This document shows positions 1-11,600 of a DNA stretch of 64,000 nucleotides, in pieces. The position numbers were made by a program, and so were the translations under genes. The notes under the pieces are model-generated. The model did not search any database and had not been told where the DNA came from. It saw only the letters and a list, made by a program, of their open reading frames with translations. Origin of the DNA: Limnomonas spitsbergensis. Lineage: Eukaryota > Chlorophyta > Chlorophyceae > Chlamydomonadales. Numbering within the stretch: the first letter of the stretch is position 1; every line of letters begins with the position of its first letter. The stretch is from assembly GCA_037349105.1 (NCBI GenBank), contig JAYJMM010000035.1, positions 62,001-126,000 on the forward strand. The letters are read 5' to 3'.

Positions 1-107
1 CGAAGCAATCATTGAACGAGTATAACCTGTGCTGGTACTGCCGGGCAGGTTGCCACCAAGCCAAGAACTGCCCTGAGAAGAAGGAAAACAAGCCTCCTTC
101 CCAGTAG
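1..107 (+). CDS. gag: gag nucleocapsid C-terminus (partial), CCHC zinc knuckle
   Basis: Frame 3 reads through a CX2CX4HX4C zinc knuckle (Cys at bases 30-32 and 39-41, then His and a final Cys), followed by a Lys/Glu/Pro-rich tail and a TAG at 105-107. Such knuckles bind the genomic RNA during particle assembly. Only the last 34 codons lie in the window. The stop is in the same frame as pol: the codons run CAG TAG GAA and the frame then stays open to 4184. Either pol is made by readthrough of this TAG, or this copy has a stop at a former gag-pol fusion point. Confidence 0.75.
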   Translation, partial: KQSLNEYNLCWYCRAGCHQAKNCPEKKENKPPSQ

Positions 108-3100
108 GAATTTTTGCAGGAGGTATTCCCGGGTCCCCCTCCTGTCTCTAGATGTCATGTGTGCACTGCAGTTGAGAATCACGTGTCTGACTTGATGAAC
201 TCTAGCTTCCTGACGTACGACCGAGTGATTTGTAACGAACATTTGAATTGTACCTGCACGCTTCCAGTCATTCACTCCAACTCTCCAGACAAACACCAGA
301 TTTACGTTGCAAAAACCAGAAGCCAAGCCAGGCTTTATTTGAACAACAGACCCAACACCAGTTCATGTCTTCTAGTTTCCTCCAGACAAGCAGCAGGATT
401 ACAACCGCTACTCCAACACTCTTTCCTAGTCAAGAAATACGAATCCAGTTCAGCGCTTGGTACCGCTATGAATAAGGGTATGAAACCATCCCCAGTACTT
501 GCCTTTGTAATCCCAGCTGATACAAGAGAAACAGCCCAGTGTCGAGTTCTAGCCAAAATACAAGTTGATGATCGAGTCCAGATATTGCATACCAGCCAAG
601 ACAAGGATGTAAAACAAGATGGAAATCACCAAGATGGTGATGACCAGCCCCTAGCAGCAACCTACCACGGCCAAGCACATGGCAAAAACCTCAAGTGTCT
701 ATTTGATTCGGGGGCATCCTCATGTTTCATGGGAGCCAAACTTGCCAAGAAACTCGGACTCCAGATTCGTTCAAGTAAATATCGAGCAGTGGCCACTGCG
801 GCTGGTCGAGACTGTACTGTCCTAGGTTCTGCGAGTCTCACTGTTACGTTCGGCCGGACTGACTTTGAAGCTACAGTTCACATCCTCCCAGCGTTTCTCG
901 ATACCATTGATTTAATCATTGGCGAAGACTTCATGAAAACACACTCTTGTAATTTGCAGTACAGCCCAGACCAGTCTAGTCTCATGACCATCACTGACGG
1001 GGTCGTTCATGAGGTCTTGAATTCGTGTGTTTTACGTGGCACAGGTGCAGTACAGGTTGCTCATGCTGTGAAGACCACTTCTAGCCCAGCCGATCCGACC
1101 CATGACAATAACGCTGGACAGTGTGACGCTGAAGACGAATCCCGACCATGCCGTACACGTACGAAGACCGATCAAATCCCAGCTGGCCTTGCAGCCAAAT
1201 TACTCAAGTCTGGTCGCCACCGAGCATTCTTAGCTGTATTGACACCACAGGCTAGCGAACCAGACGAGGAGTTACAACCAGTACCAAATCCAGAAGGAGA
1301 ACTAGACCATAAAACCAGTCGAGAAAAACTAGCAAACTTGAACCATGTGCACCCAGACCAGCGTACAGCGATTACTTCACTGATCGACGAGTACGATGAC
1401 ATTTTTTCAGAAACCCCTCGAGCTGGCGGAGCGAAAGTCCCACCTCTAGAGCACACGATCGATCTGGTCGCTGGCGCTAAACCACCTTTTCGCAGGAACT
1501 TTCGTCTCTCTCCAGCCGAGTCTGAAGAACTCAAGAAACAGGTTGCCGAGCTACTTGACAAAGGAATCATCACCCCTGTCAACAGTCCTTATGGAGCCCC
1601 AGTCTTGTTCATCAAGAAACCAAATGGAGGACTTAGGTTCTGCCTTGATTACCGAGCCTTGAACGAACTAACTGTCAAACTACGCTACCCACTACCAAGG
1701 ATCGATGATCTTCTAGATGCAGCTCGCGGAGCTTCATGTTTCTCTTGTCTAGACATGGCAGGTGGCTTTCACCAACTGCTTATTTCCGAGGAAGACCAGC
1801 CCAAGACAGCTTTTGCTACACCCTTCGGCCATTATGCATGGCGTTGCCTGCCAATGGGTCTTTCGAACGCGCCCAGTCAATACCAGAGCACTGTCAATAA
1901 AATCTTTGCTGATCTAGCATTCGTCCTCATTTACATTGATGACATCATGATCCTGTCCCAGACACCAGAACAGCACCTCCAGCATTTAAGACAAGTGTTT
2001 GACAAAATACGAGAATCAGGACTGCAGGTCAAATTTTCCAAGTGCAAATTTCTGCAGGCTCAAGTCAAGTACCTAGGGCACATTCTTTCGAAAGAAGGTG
2101 TGGCTGCTGACCCAGACAAAATTCGAGCGCTTACCGAGTGGGAATTCCCGACCAGTGCAACAGGTGTCTTGCAATTTCTAGGCCTAGCAAATTACTTTCG
2201 CAAATTCATTCCGAACCTCTCCAGGCTGGCAGCACCCTTGTACCATTTGACCAAGAAAACCGTCCAGTTCTCAGGAGGAGCTGACGCTCTGTTGGCTTTT
2301 CAAGCTATCAAGGAAGCGTTAGCTTCGCCTCCAGTTCTTGCATACCCAGATCCAAACCAATCGTACGAACTCGTTTCAGATGCCTCCATCACTGGATGTG
2401 GTGCAGTGCTTACGCAACAAGGTCGACCTGTCGCGTACTTCTCTGCCAAGTTCTCACCTGCCGAGCGCAATTACACTACTGGCGAACAAGAACTCCTTGG
2501 AATTATCAAAGCTCTCAAGGAGTGGCGATGCTATCTAGAAGGCAGCAATGGCCTAAACATTGTGACTGATCACAACCCCCTGACATTTTTCTCCAAGCAG
2601 CCCACCCTGTCACGTAGGCAAGCAAGATGGAGCGAGTTCCTATCTCGATTCGAGTTCACTGTGAAGTACCGACCAGGTGCTACCAACCCAGCTGATTCCC
2701 TTTCCAGGTTGCCACACCAAGGACCTGCCCATGCTGCAATGCTATTTGCAATCACAGTTAACGAGTCATGCCCAGATTTCATGCAAAGAATCAAGAACGA
2801 GTCTAGCATTGATCCAGAATTCAAACTTTCCAGTAAAACTCGAGAATGGTCCTTTAGCAATGGCTACTGGTCTCATGCAGGCCTAGTCATTATCCCAGTA
2901 GCACTTCGACAAGAAGTCATTCGAGATCACCATGATTCACCCCTTGCAGGACATTTCAATTGGAAGACAACACTGGACCACATCAAACGCCAATTTTGGT
3001 GGCCCTCAATCCAGGCAGATGTACAAAAGTACGTCTCATCATGTGCCTCATGCCAGAGGAACAAGTCTGCAAACAAGAGGCCCTTTGGTCTAAACCAGCC

Positions 3101-4184
3101 ACTAGAAATCCCTGATTCCAGATGGCACACTGTCACCATGGACTTTGTGTTTGACTTGCCCCAGTCAGCCAGTGGTCATGATGGCATCATGGTCATTGTG
3201 GACAAGCTTACAAAGTTTGTTTGTCTAGCCCCAGTCAGGAAATCTAGCACATCTGAAGATGTTGCTCGAGTTTTCATCTCACATGTATTCCAGCATCACG
3301 GTTTTCCTAGAAACATCATTTCTGACAGAGATGTTCGATTCACTTCGTCATTCTGGAAGACCATGTGTCACCGCCTTGGTGTACAGCCCAGATTTTCAAC
3401 TGCTTTCCACCCCCAAACAGATGGTCAAACAGAGCGAATGAATCGAGTCGTCGAAGAAGTGCTTAGGCATTTCATTGATGGAAACCATGTCACTTGGGAA
3501 GAACTCCTACCAGTTGTTGCTATGTCCATTAACAATGCCAAGACCAGTACGACCAGGCACACCCCGTTCTACCTGAACTGTGGACGCAACCCGTATACCC
3601 CTTTGTCAATCGACATTCCAGACAAGCAAATTCCAGCTCTTGATTCAGTCTTCAGTGACCTGGATGACACTCTAGTTCAAGTTCAGAAACTATTACGAGC
3701 TGCGCAGGATCGCCAGTCGTCGTACGCTGACACGCGCTTCCGAGCACCTCACACTTTTCAAGCAGGTGACCAAGTTCTCCTGTCAACAAGAAACTTCAAG
3801 TTCCAGACCGGAGTTAAGAAACTTCATCCCAAGTATATCGGCCCAGTGACAATCCTGAGTTTAACTTCTGGTGGCAATGCTGCTAGGTTGCAACTACCCG
3901 AGAATTACACTCGAGTTCACCCAGTCTTCCACGTGTCACTCTTACGACAGTTCAAGCCCAGTACCAGTTCAAACCCAGTACCTGTCGAGCCTCAAGTCGT
4001 GGATGGTTTACCATTATACCAGGTCGAGTCGCTCTTGTCACATCGCATTCGACGAGTCGGCAAAAAGCGAGTCAAGCAGGTCCTAATCAAATGGCTTGGT
4101 TACGATGACACTCACAATTCATGGGAGCCACTCAAGAACCTGACTCCTGAATTACTCCTTGACGCTCAAAACCTTTTTGAGTAA
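108..4184 (+). CDS. pol: Ty3/gypsy pol polyprotein with C-terminal chromodomain
   Basis: Makes the enzymes that copy and insert the retrotransposon. Residue numbers count from base 114. The aspartic protease has its DSGA motif near residue 197. Reverse transcriptase spans about 450-640 with the YIDD catalytic motif at about 607. RNase H begins near 745, with its first Asp in SDAS and later TGEQE and TDHNP. Integrase has an HHCC zinc-binding region at about 939-985, then a DDE core (TMDF, SDRD, TDGQTERMNR). The last ~55 residues form a chromodomain (YxVESLL...IKWxGYD...SWEP), which in chromoviruses directs integration towards particular chromatin. There is no ATG at the start of the frame, which runs on from gag across one TAG, so translation must come from gag. 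All catalytic motifs look intact. Confidence 0.95.
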   Translation, partial: EFLQEVFPGPPPVSRCHVCTAVENHVSDLMNSSFLTYDRVICNEHLNCTCTLPVIHSNSPDKHQIYVAKTRSQARLYLNNRPNTSSCLLVSSRQAAGLQPLLQHSFLVKKYESSSALGTAMNKGMKPSPVLAFVIPADTRETAQCRVLAKIQVDDRVQILHTSQDKDVKQDGNHQDGDDQPLAATYHGQAHGKNLKCLFDSGASSCFMGAKLAKKLGLQIRSSKYRAVATAAGRDCTVLGSASLTVTFGRTDFEATVHILPAFLDTIDLIIGEDFMKTHSCNLQYSPDQSSLMTITDGVVHEVLNSCVLRGTGAVQVAHAVKTTSSPADPTHDNNAGQCDAEDESRPCRTRTKTDQIPAGLAAKLLKSGRHRAFLAVLTPQASEPDEELQPVPNPEGELDHKTSREKLANLNHVHPDQRTAITSLIDEYDDIFSETPRAGGAKVPPLEHTIDLVAGAKPPFRRNFRLSPAESEELKKQVAELLDKGIITPVNSPYGAPVLFIKKPNGGLRFCLDYRALNELTVKLRYPLPRIDDLLDAARGASCFSCLDMAGGFHQLLISEEDQPKTAFATPFGHYAWRCLPMGLSNAPSQYQSTVNKIFADLAFVLIYIDDIMILSQTPEQHLQHLRQVFDKIRESGLQVKFSKCKFLQAQVKYLGHILSKEGVAADPDKIRALTEWEFPTSATGVLQFLGLANYFRKFIPNLSRLAAPLYHLTKKTVQFSGGADALLAFQAIKEALASPPVLAYPDPNQSYELVSDASITGCGAVLTQQGRPVAYFSAKFSPAERNYTTGEQELLGIIKALKEWRCYLEGSNGLNIVTDHNPLTFFSKQPTLSRRQARWSEFLSRFEFTVKYRPGATNPADSLSRLPHQGPAHAAMLFAITVNESCPDFMQRIKNESSIDPEFKLSSKTREWSFSNGYWSHAGLVIIPVALRQEVIRDHHDSPLAGHFNWKTTLDHIKRQFWWPSIQADVQKYVSSCASCQRNKSANKRPFGLNQPLEIPDSRWHTVTMDFVFDLPQSASGHDGIMVIVDKLTKFVCLAPVRKSSTSEDVARVFISHVFQHHGFPRNIISDRDVRFTSSFWKTMCHRLGVQPRFSTAFHPQTDGQTERMNRVVEEVLRHFIDGNHVTWEELLPVVAMSINNAKTSTTRHTPFYLNCGRNPYTPLSIDIPDKQIPALDSVFSDLDDTLVQVQKLLRAAQDRQSSYADTRFRAPHTFQAGDQVLLSTRNFKFQTGVKKLHPKYIGPVTILSLTSGGNAARLQLPENYTRVHPVFHVSLLRQFKPSTSSNPVPVEPQVVDGLPLYQVESLLSHRIRRVGKKRVKQVLIKWLGYDDTHNSWEPLKNLTPELLLDAQNLFE

Positions 4185-4529
4185 CCAGCACTTGTCTAGT
4201 ATTCAAGGTCCATACCCCTAGTCCCAGATCGAGACCTAACTCTAAACCAGACCAGTCAGATTTTTTTTTTCTTTCTTTCTGAACCTTGTCTTGAATTCCT
4301 TTGAGAACCGATACTGCCCAGCCTGGCAAGCTGCTCAGATTTCACTTCTCGTTATAATTCAACCTAGATCCAGACTTGAGTTAATTTTTCCAGCGGACAA
4401 TCAAGTACTCTAGCAGTTCCAAGATAACTTGCTCCAGATTTCATGTTTGCATTTAATTGATTAAATACTGCAACATTCCGAGTTCCAGTTCACTAACATT
4501 TACCTTCCACCGCGCTCGGCACGCAGCCT

Positions 4530-4541
4530 AGGGGGGAGGTA
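4530..4541 (+). other. Polypurine tract (plus-strand primer)
   Basis: A G-rich purine run (AGGGGGGAGGTA) sits directly before the TG that opens the 3' LTR, 346 bases after the pol stop. This is the expected position for the RNase H-resistant primer of plus-strand synthesis. Confidence 0.75.
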
Positions 4542-4975
4542 TGTAATGGTCATGTAACCAGTACCCCAGAATTACCAGTCGCTGACGCGACCTGCCTTAC
4601 GTTATCGGCGCTTACGCTCCATACGGAAGTTGCAGGGTCGCCTGGCAAGCCCAGACCAGAACCCTCACGGGTTAAACCCTGCACCTCCCATATAAGCGAG
4701 CTCTGCTAGGCATCGGGAAGTCTCAGACGAGATCAATCCATCAGGCTCAATACCTGACTGTCCCACTATCAAATCTCTAGTCTCCAGCAGTCTCCCCTCG
4801 TGAGCACCTAGTCCCCCCTCAGTCAACTCTCCGACTACTCGTCTACCCTCAACACCGTCCCGGACTCCCCTTCACGTTCCTCTACTAGTGAGTCCCTGTC
4901 TAGATATAAGAGTCCTGCCCCCTAGGGCACCTAGGACCTCTTCAGCTTGAGTCAGCAGAAAAGTGCAAGCAAGGC
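4542..4975 (+). repeat. 3' LTR of the chromovirus
   Basis: The LTR begins with TGTAATGG straight after the polypurine tract. A TATA-like TATAAG lies at 4691-4696, as expected for the promoter, and a pyrimidine-rich segment follows. The right end is not clear. A CA lies near 4940 and the sequence changes character by about 4975. Without the 5' copy or a visible target duplication, the end could be off by tens of bases. Confidence 0.6.
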
Positions 4976-5500
4976 CAACATGCCCAATCGCAAGCCATTA
5001 CGCAGTCATGACGCAGGCAACAGCCATTAAAGCCATTACGCACCTTGTGCCCTTCCTCGGCCGTTGGGGCAGCGCCCGTTGAATCAGGCTCATCCGCCTG
5101 AAGAACATAAATTGAGAGGAGCCATGACAACATGCCCAATCGTTCGCCAAAGAGCAGGCAAATGACCATTAGGATTACAGCCCAAATCGCACCTGAAGGC
5201 CACGAACAGATTAACCAGGCAATCACACATTAGGGTCATAGAGTCCTTACGCCAAACACTCGCACGGTCTGTAGCAAGACCGGTTCGATCTGTCGCCAAG
5301 TCAAGCAACTATGGAAACAGTGAAGAGAGGCCGCTGTCATTGGACAATCAGGAAAAGAGAAGAGGCAATCCGTAGGTGCGCACCTGCGACTCTGAGGCAA
5401 TCGCGACAGCTGCAGGGGCAGCGGACGTTGAAGCATCCGCCGTAGCAGGCTCCTGGGCGAAAGAACAGGGCGCAGATGAATAAGGAGCTGAAGAAGACGA

Positions 5501-5822
5501 TTATGCAAAGGCAAATACCGTTGGGGCTGGCTTGGGCTTCTTGGAATAAGCCGCAGGCCAGGCAAGGTCTGCGGCAGGAAGTGCCTGGAAAGAAAAACAA
5601 CAACAATCAAATAAATTGAACACGACCAGGGCTGAATACAAAACACACCTTCTCGGCGCGTTGCTCGTCGACGCCGTGCCCCTGCAGGCATAAGACAGCA
5701 GGTGGGTTACTCATCGTTGGATCCAACAAATTACCGTCCTTGTCGAAGAATGCTTCCATTGAAACGGACAGCACTGAACTATGAATGCCGTCACGCTCGT
5801 AATGATGGCTCGCATGGTCCAC
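5501..5822 (-). CDS. Unrecognised two-exon fragment, possibly the 3' end of a gene or transposon ORF
   Basis: I do not recognise the product. Exon 5649-5822 encodes 58 residues including MEAFFDKDGNLLDPTM. It ends at an AAG|GTGTGT donor in phase 0. A pyrimidine-rich acceptor (CTTTCCAG) leads to exon 5501-5584, which keeps the frame for 27 residues and stops at TAA. The joined C-terminus is rich in Ala, Pro and Lys. After the stop, the same frame continues with an Ala/Ser-rich stretch to about 5385, so the TAA could be a mutation in a decaying element. It lies next to the retrotransposon LTR. Further 5' exons above 5822 cannot be identified. Confidence 0.3.
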
Positions 5823-8607
5823 AAACCATATGCCGTACAGATGGGGTGGATACGCTGGGAGAAGCCGATCCGACGGCTCGGAACGCTATCCAGTGTAGTA
5901 ACCCGGCCCATCTGTGTGGCTCAGAACGCTTTTCCAGTGTAGTAACCCAGAAGCCTGAATAGTAATCCAGAAGCTGTCTCCAGTTTCCCCGCCGCTTGCA
6001 GTCGAGGACCCTCGTTTGGAAACCCGGTAATGTTCCCGTTGGCCTGTTTGCCGTGGAAGCTGGTGATAAAACCGAAGGTTACTTTATTCGCACTTAATAA
6101 TATAGATGGGTCAGAGCGTTAGATGTTAGATGTAAGACGTTAGATTCCAGATTTTTCCAGCTCCAGTCACATCATTTTTGCGATACCAACGCCCTCGTGA
6201 GATAATTTGGGCGAACGAAGCAACCAAGGGAGAGAGTACACACCGAAACCGAAGTACCGAACACGAAACTCATCCGTGCCAATTCCATGGCCAGCAAATT
6301 AGTAAAATATCATTTGGTGATAGCAACGTCCATACGTTATTCAGGCCCATGCGGCCATAACAAAAAACAGGGGCGACGAGACAAGGCTACTACTCTGCCA
6401 TGCTCTTTCCACGGCAGTCAGCTCAGTCATGTCAGTCTTGATTGAGCTCCTCGATCTCGAATCGCCCTCTCCATCTTCTCGAGCATCTGTGACAGGTCTT
6501 GCGACATCGCTCAGGTCAAGTGATTTCGTTCGGCCTATTTTTTAACAGGAAGCCAATGGCAAACGTTCGCGCACCCGCAACACAGTATTCCCTATGCATC
6601 ATCACAAAGCTAAGCATCATGTCAAGTTTTAACGCATCAGGCTACCAGTATTCAGGGGCAGTGCGTGTTGCATTTCTGGAAATCACTGAGATGGCAACAT
6701 GCCGAATGGACTTCATGTGGATTCCTGGGTCGAACCCCTGGTCGAACTCACCGTCAGGACGTCCTTGCCGAGCTTGGTCGTGGCCATGAACTGCAATGAC
6801 AATGGCATTTGGTCTTGATCATGGGAGGTAACCAGGGCACGTAATTCAAAGCATGGCGTGTGCCGCGGCGCTCGCGCACAACAGTGGATTCCATCCAGTT
6901 GAACTCGATTGGAATTCACTCACCTCTCATGCCGACATTGCTGTTGCTTCCTTCCTTGCTTGTCCCTTCAGTCTCGCGTGTTCTGGCTCGCTCGCCTCCC
7001 CAACTTCTGCGTAACACAACACATCTTAATCAACGTGGCAACCTGGAGCAAAGCGTAACTCTTCATTTATTTCGACACTGTCGCCTCCACGCGCATCGTA
7101 GCCCATGTCCAGCGCCTCACCTAGTCACATCCGAGGCACCGATGCGTCAACAGTGTCGTCATGCATGGCGGATGCGACGACAGTGCCCACCTCCACTCGC
7201 GGCCGTCCTGCTCGTTGGCGCTCATATCAGCACGTTAGCTTATGGTCCTGTTTCCGGCAAGGCATGTCATTTGTTAGCCTTCAGGAACATATACGGGCGC
7301 ATTCCTTAGAAGTCCGTCACTCTTCCTCGCCCACGCGCCCCTCCGGACCCTGAAACCCTCTAACGCGTTAGAATCTAACGCTGTCCCTTACGACACTCAC
7401 CTGCATTATTATTATTGTATTGTATTATTATTGTATTGTATTATTATTGTATTATTATTCGCTACCTCGCTCTCCCTATCGTAGGCTGCCGAAGCCGAAC
7501 CCCTATTCCTGCCTTGATTTCCGCACCCATATATTCACACCTACATCATTGGTTGCTCTGGAATCTTCAAGACATTCATCATGCACCTCTTTCCTGTCTT
7601 TGGTACCGGTCCTTGGTACAGGATTCCACCCCTCCTTGTCCCTCCACTCAACAATTTCCAGCTCACACTGTCCAGTCTGCATTATCCATCCTGCTTCTCT
7701 GTCCTTTTGCTTGAAAATAGTCCGCCCGACTGCAGACTCGTAATCTTTCCTGATCCAGAGACCTGAGAAGCTTCTGACCTGCCATACCTCATGGTCCCAT
7801 TTTCCCTTCATGAATAAGGGTGTACCCTGGGGTGTACCGACCGGGGCTTGAGCGTCTTGTCGACCTGTACCACCCAAATTCACGCCATAAAGGCGTTTTT
7901 TTCTATTCTACGTGGCTGCTAGATTTTCTTATTCAAAACCTGTTGCCGGACCGTACTAATTTTTAGTCGCTGCGTCTTGGGGTCTACGGATTGGCGGTTG
8001 GGCAGCCAGGGCGAGCCAGGTCTCACATTTGTGAAGTCCAAGCAAAAATACGTTTGCTGCCCGGGCAGCCAGGTCGAATTTTCGATGCAGGTCGCCAGTA
8101 AGGTCTGCTTGTGCGGTGCTGGGATCCTGGCCTTGAGATGGACCTACATTGCCGGGAGACTGGTGTGGTTGACGTTCAGCTACCGGGTCGACAACCCGAG
8201 CATGTGAGATATCAAACAGATCGCCACCGAGACGTTTACTATGATCAGCATGAGGGATTTGGCGATGCAGCTGAACATGCCATGTATCTGCCATGCCTGC
8301 TTGGCAGACCGCATGCCTCCTTGGCTTCACAACTTCAAGAGCCACTTCCACATGTGGGCCGACCATGCAAACAGATGCGTCTTGCATGTGCGCCCCCTTT
8401 TTTCCCTGCCTTGTGCTCACCTCTCACCGGCCATGAATGCATCATGCCTCACCACTCACTAGCCAATAGCCATGCTGCAGATGCGAACCTATGTGCGTGC
8501 CACCTCACTGTTCCAGCCTGCCCCCTTCCTGATCCCCCTCTTGCATGCTTTTTGTTTTACTGGTCCGTGATTGCTGAAGGGCGCTTCAGATACAGATCAG
8601 CTGGATC
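5823..8607. other. Intergenic region between the LTR element and the TraB gene
   Basis: No coding exon with family support was found. The region holds short duplicated phrases near 5880-5970 (CCAGTGTAGTAACCC twice), repeated GTTAGATG motifs near 6110-6150, an ATT/GTATT microsatellite at 7405-7469, and several short frames that look like chance. The last 300-600 bases should include the TraB promoter, but no TATA box or other defined motif stands out. Confidence 0.4.
7405..7469 (+). repeat. ATT/GTATT microsatellite
   Basis: Interrupted runs of ATT and GTATT cover about 65 bases. It is low-complexity sequence and likely length-variable. Confidence 0.85.
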
Positions 8608-11600
8608 ATGGCCTGCAGCCAAGGGTCCGGTTCAGCAAGCCCTGTTTCTGGGTTTCCTGGCCGAAGGTGCTCTGTTGCGCACTGTTGAGTATATACAGTT
8701 GCTTGCCCCTCTTCGGCTGCAGGAAGCTGAGCAGCATCCCTCCCGACCTCTTTGACTACAAGGCCCTGGTGCCCCAGGCGGATCAGCTGCTGGCTGAGCT
8801 GCACCCCTCCGCAGACCCAATGCTCATCCAGGCACTTCGAGAAGGTGCGCTGGGAGCAAGGAGGCAGGAGGTGGGGGCTGCAGGCAAGAAGCAGCCTGGA
8901 AGAGGGCAGCAAAGAAGTGCTGGTGTAGACATGGATCTCATTGTAGCTGAACTGGTGGCATATGCATGGCATTCATTGGCGAGCCTGACCAGGCCAATTA
9001 GTATATCAGATATTATGTGTCCACGCATGGCTTTGGTTGCAACAGAAATGCCTGGCTCACACATGGTACTCGTTGCAGCCAAGACGACTTGCCCATGCAT
9101 GGCATGGTAGGTTGCAGCAGAAAAAACTGGCCCACGCATGGCATTTGTTACAACAGATGAGCAGACATGGCGCACTTGTGCCTGACGCTTCACCCATGCC
9201 TTGATCCCTGCTGAGGGTGAGATAGGAACCCCTCCTTAAGCACCTTCCCGCCCGCAGACAGATGGTGTTCACAGATTCAACCCTTGCGTTGGTGGTGCAG
9301 TCAGCTGGTGGCGGCAGATGTAGGCCAAGCCCTCTAGCCCAGTGCTCGGGTAGGGCCGGGTGCAAGCAGCTCAGTTATCATCCCAAAATGGGAATGGCAA
9401 TTTGTGCGATGCAGTTGCAGATCAGTTCAAAGTGCAGGGTTGCAAGATGTGAACCCTTTGGCTGGCAGCGTCTGGATCCGATCACGAATCCTTATCTCAG
9501 GCACCCCACACCCTCGGACAGTAATATTCCCCCAGCACTACCCGCTGAAATTATACCTACTGTAAATATAATATATCATTAAATGACCCCTCAGCTGTCC
9601 TTTATCTCTAGTGTTGCTGGAGCACCCAACAATGTTCACCCTCAGCGCTTCTCTTGAGTCTTGACCCCAATCCCGAACCTCTTCCCACTCTGACCCACCC
9701 ACCCTGGTCGGTCCATCCCTCTCCTGCTCCCAGGCTCCCTCGTCATCCTGCAGAAGAGCTCGCTTATCTCCCGTCTGGAAAGAGGTACACTCGAAGCGGG
9801 AGCAGCAACAGCCTCACGGGGAACACCAGGCAGTGCTGCAGATGCTGCTGATGCTGCAGTAGTGACTACGGCCTTGGGGTCCGTGTCGCCTGCAGCTGCT
9901 TCCCTCTGTAGCCTGTTGGACCCGGCCAGCCTGCAGCAGCTACCAGATGAGTTGTACCTAGTCGGCACGGCACATGTCAGCAAAAAGTCTGCTGAGCTGG
10001 CGTATCATGTAGTACGAGAGGTTGGCCCAGATGCAGTGGTTGTGGAGCTCTGCTGGTGAGGACGGGTCCAGTGCAGGGGTAGGGGGAAGGAGAGGTTGGG
10101 AGTGGAAAGGGGTGGAGGAAGTGAGGGCCAATGGAGGGGGGGAAGGGGAGAGTGTAGAGGGAAGTAGGGGGAGTGCAAGGCAAGCGGAAGCCGAAGTGCT
10201 GGGGTAAGGGAGGAATGGGGGTTATTGCATGGGGGGGGGTAGGGGCGCAAGTGCAGGGGGAAAGTAGGCATGGGGGCTAGTGCAGGGGGCAGGGAGGTAG
10301 GGAGACTTGTGTAGAGGGTGACTCAAGGACTTTCAGATGCCCATTCTTTTGTCTTCCATTGACCTCATCCTCGCTTGTGGCGTCAGGGACCGAGCCCCGC
10401 TGATGTTTTCGGAGCCAAGGCACCGGGACAGCCTTGACGGCTATCCAACATCCTCGCCAAGCGTCCCACAAGCCTTGCCGGAGGGCGCGGTTGTGATCAG
10501 CCCCGCCCCCGCCCCGTCCGCCGCTCCACGACCCCTGAGTTTTGGCGATTCTCTATCAAGAATTGCCACTGGTCTTAAGCAGGGAGGCGGGCTGCTGGAA
10601 ACGGTGCTGCAGGGCATGTACGCAACCATTGAGGGTGAGAGGATGAGCTTGGGGGAATGCATGGATACATTGGCGGCCTGCATGGGCATTACTTGAGAGC
10701 TAGGGTGCATGGAGGTATGCATGGGGATCGCATGGGGGCTGGCATAGAAGTGTGGAGGTCTTACTCCATGCAGGGAAAATATTGGTACATGGCTTTAAAT
10801 CACCATGGCTCTCCTCTCTCTCCTCATTGGCTGCCGAGGCTGATCTTTCAGCTGCAGCCTAAATTCCGAAGCCCAATGAATTGCTCCCGGCAGGCTCGCA
10901 TGAATACATGATAGCTCCTCCTACGCTCCTAGCAACCTTGGCCCGGGTTTGTTACCTCGTTATCAGCTTACGTGTTGCCTCCTCAAGCCAGTGTGTTGTT
11001 CCTTGCAGCCCAGCTGGGGACAACTGTTGGACTGGAATTCATAAGGACAAGACAGGCCATACAGGTGAGGGGAGGGTCATGCAGGTGAAGGGGGGACATG
11101 CAGGTGAAGGGAGGGCCATGCAGGTGAGGGGAGGGCCATGTAGGTGAAGGGGGGCCATGCAAGTGAGGGGAGGGCCATGCAGGTGAAGAGTGGCCATACA
11201 GGTGAGGGGAGGGCCATGCAGGTGAATGGGGGCCATGCAGGTGGGAGGAGGGCCATGCAGGTGAGGGGAGGGCCATGCAGGTGAGGGGAGGGCCATGCAG
11301 GTGAAGGGGGGCCATGCAGGTGAAGGGAGGGCCATGCAGGTGAGGGGAGGGCCATGCAGGTGAATGGGGGCATGCAGGTGAGGGAGGGCCATGCAAGTGA
11401 GGGGAGGGCCATGCAGGTGAAGGGGCGGGGCATGCAGGTAAAGGGGGACATGCAGGTGAGGGGAGGGCCATGCAGGTGAAGGTAGGCCATGCAGGTGAGG
11501 GGAGGGCCATGCAGGTGCAGGGGGGCATGCAGGTAAGGGGAGGGCCACGCAGGTGAGGGGAGGGCCATGCAGGTGAAGGGGGGCATGCAGGTGAAGGGGA

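Larger units (their letters stand above)
1..4975 (+). mobile_element. Ty3/gypsy chromovirus LTR retrotransposon, 3' part
   Basis: The order of features is end of gag with a CCHC knuckle, pol (protease, reverse transcriptase, RNase H, integrase, chromodomain), a polypurine tract at 4530-4541 and a 3' LTR from 4542. This is the standard chromovirus layout. The 5' LTR, primer binding site and most of gag lie before the window. Pol is uninterrupted over about 1,350 codons, so the copy is probably young. The right edge is approximate because the 5' LTR is not available to define where the 3' LTR ends. Confidence 0.93.
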
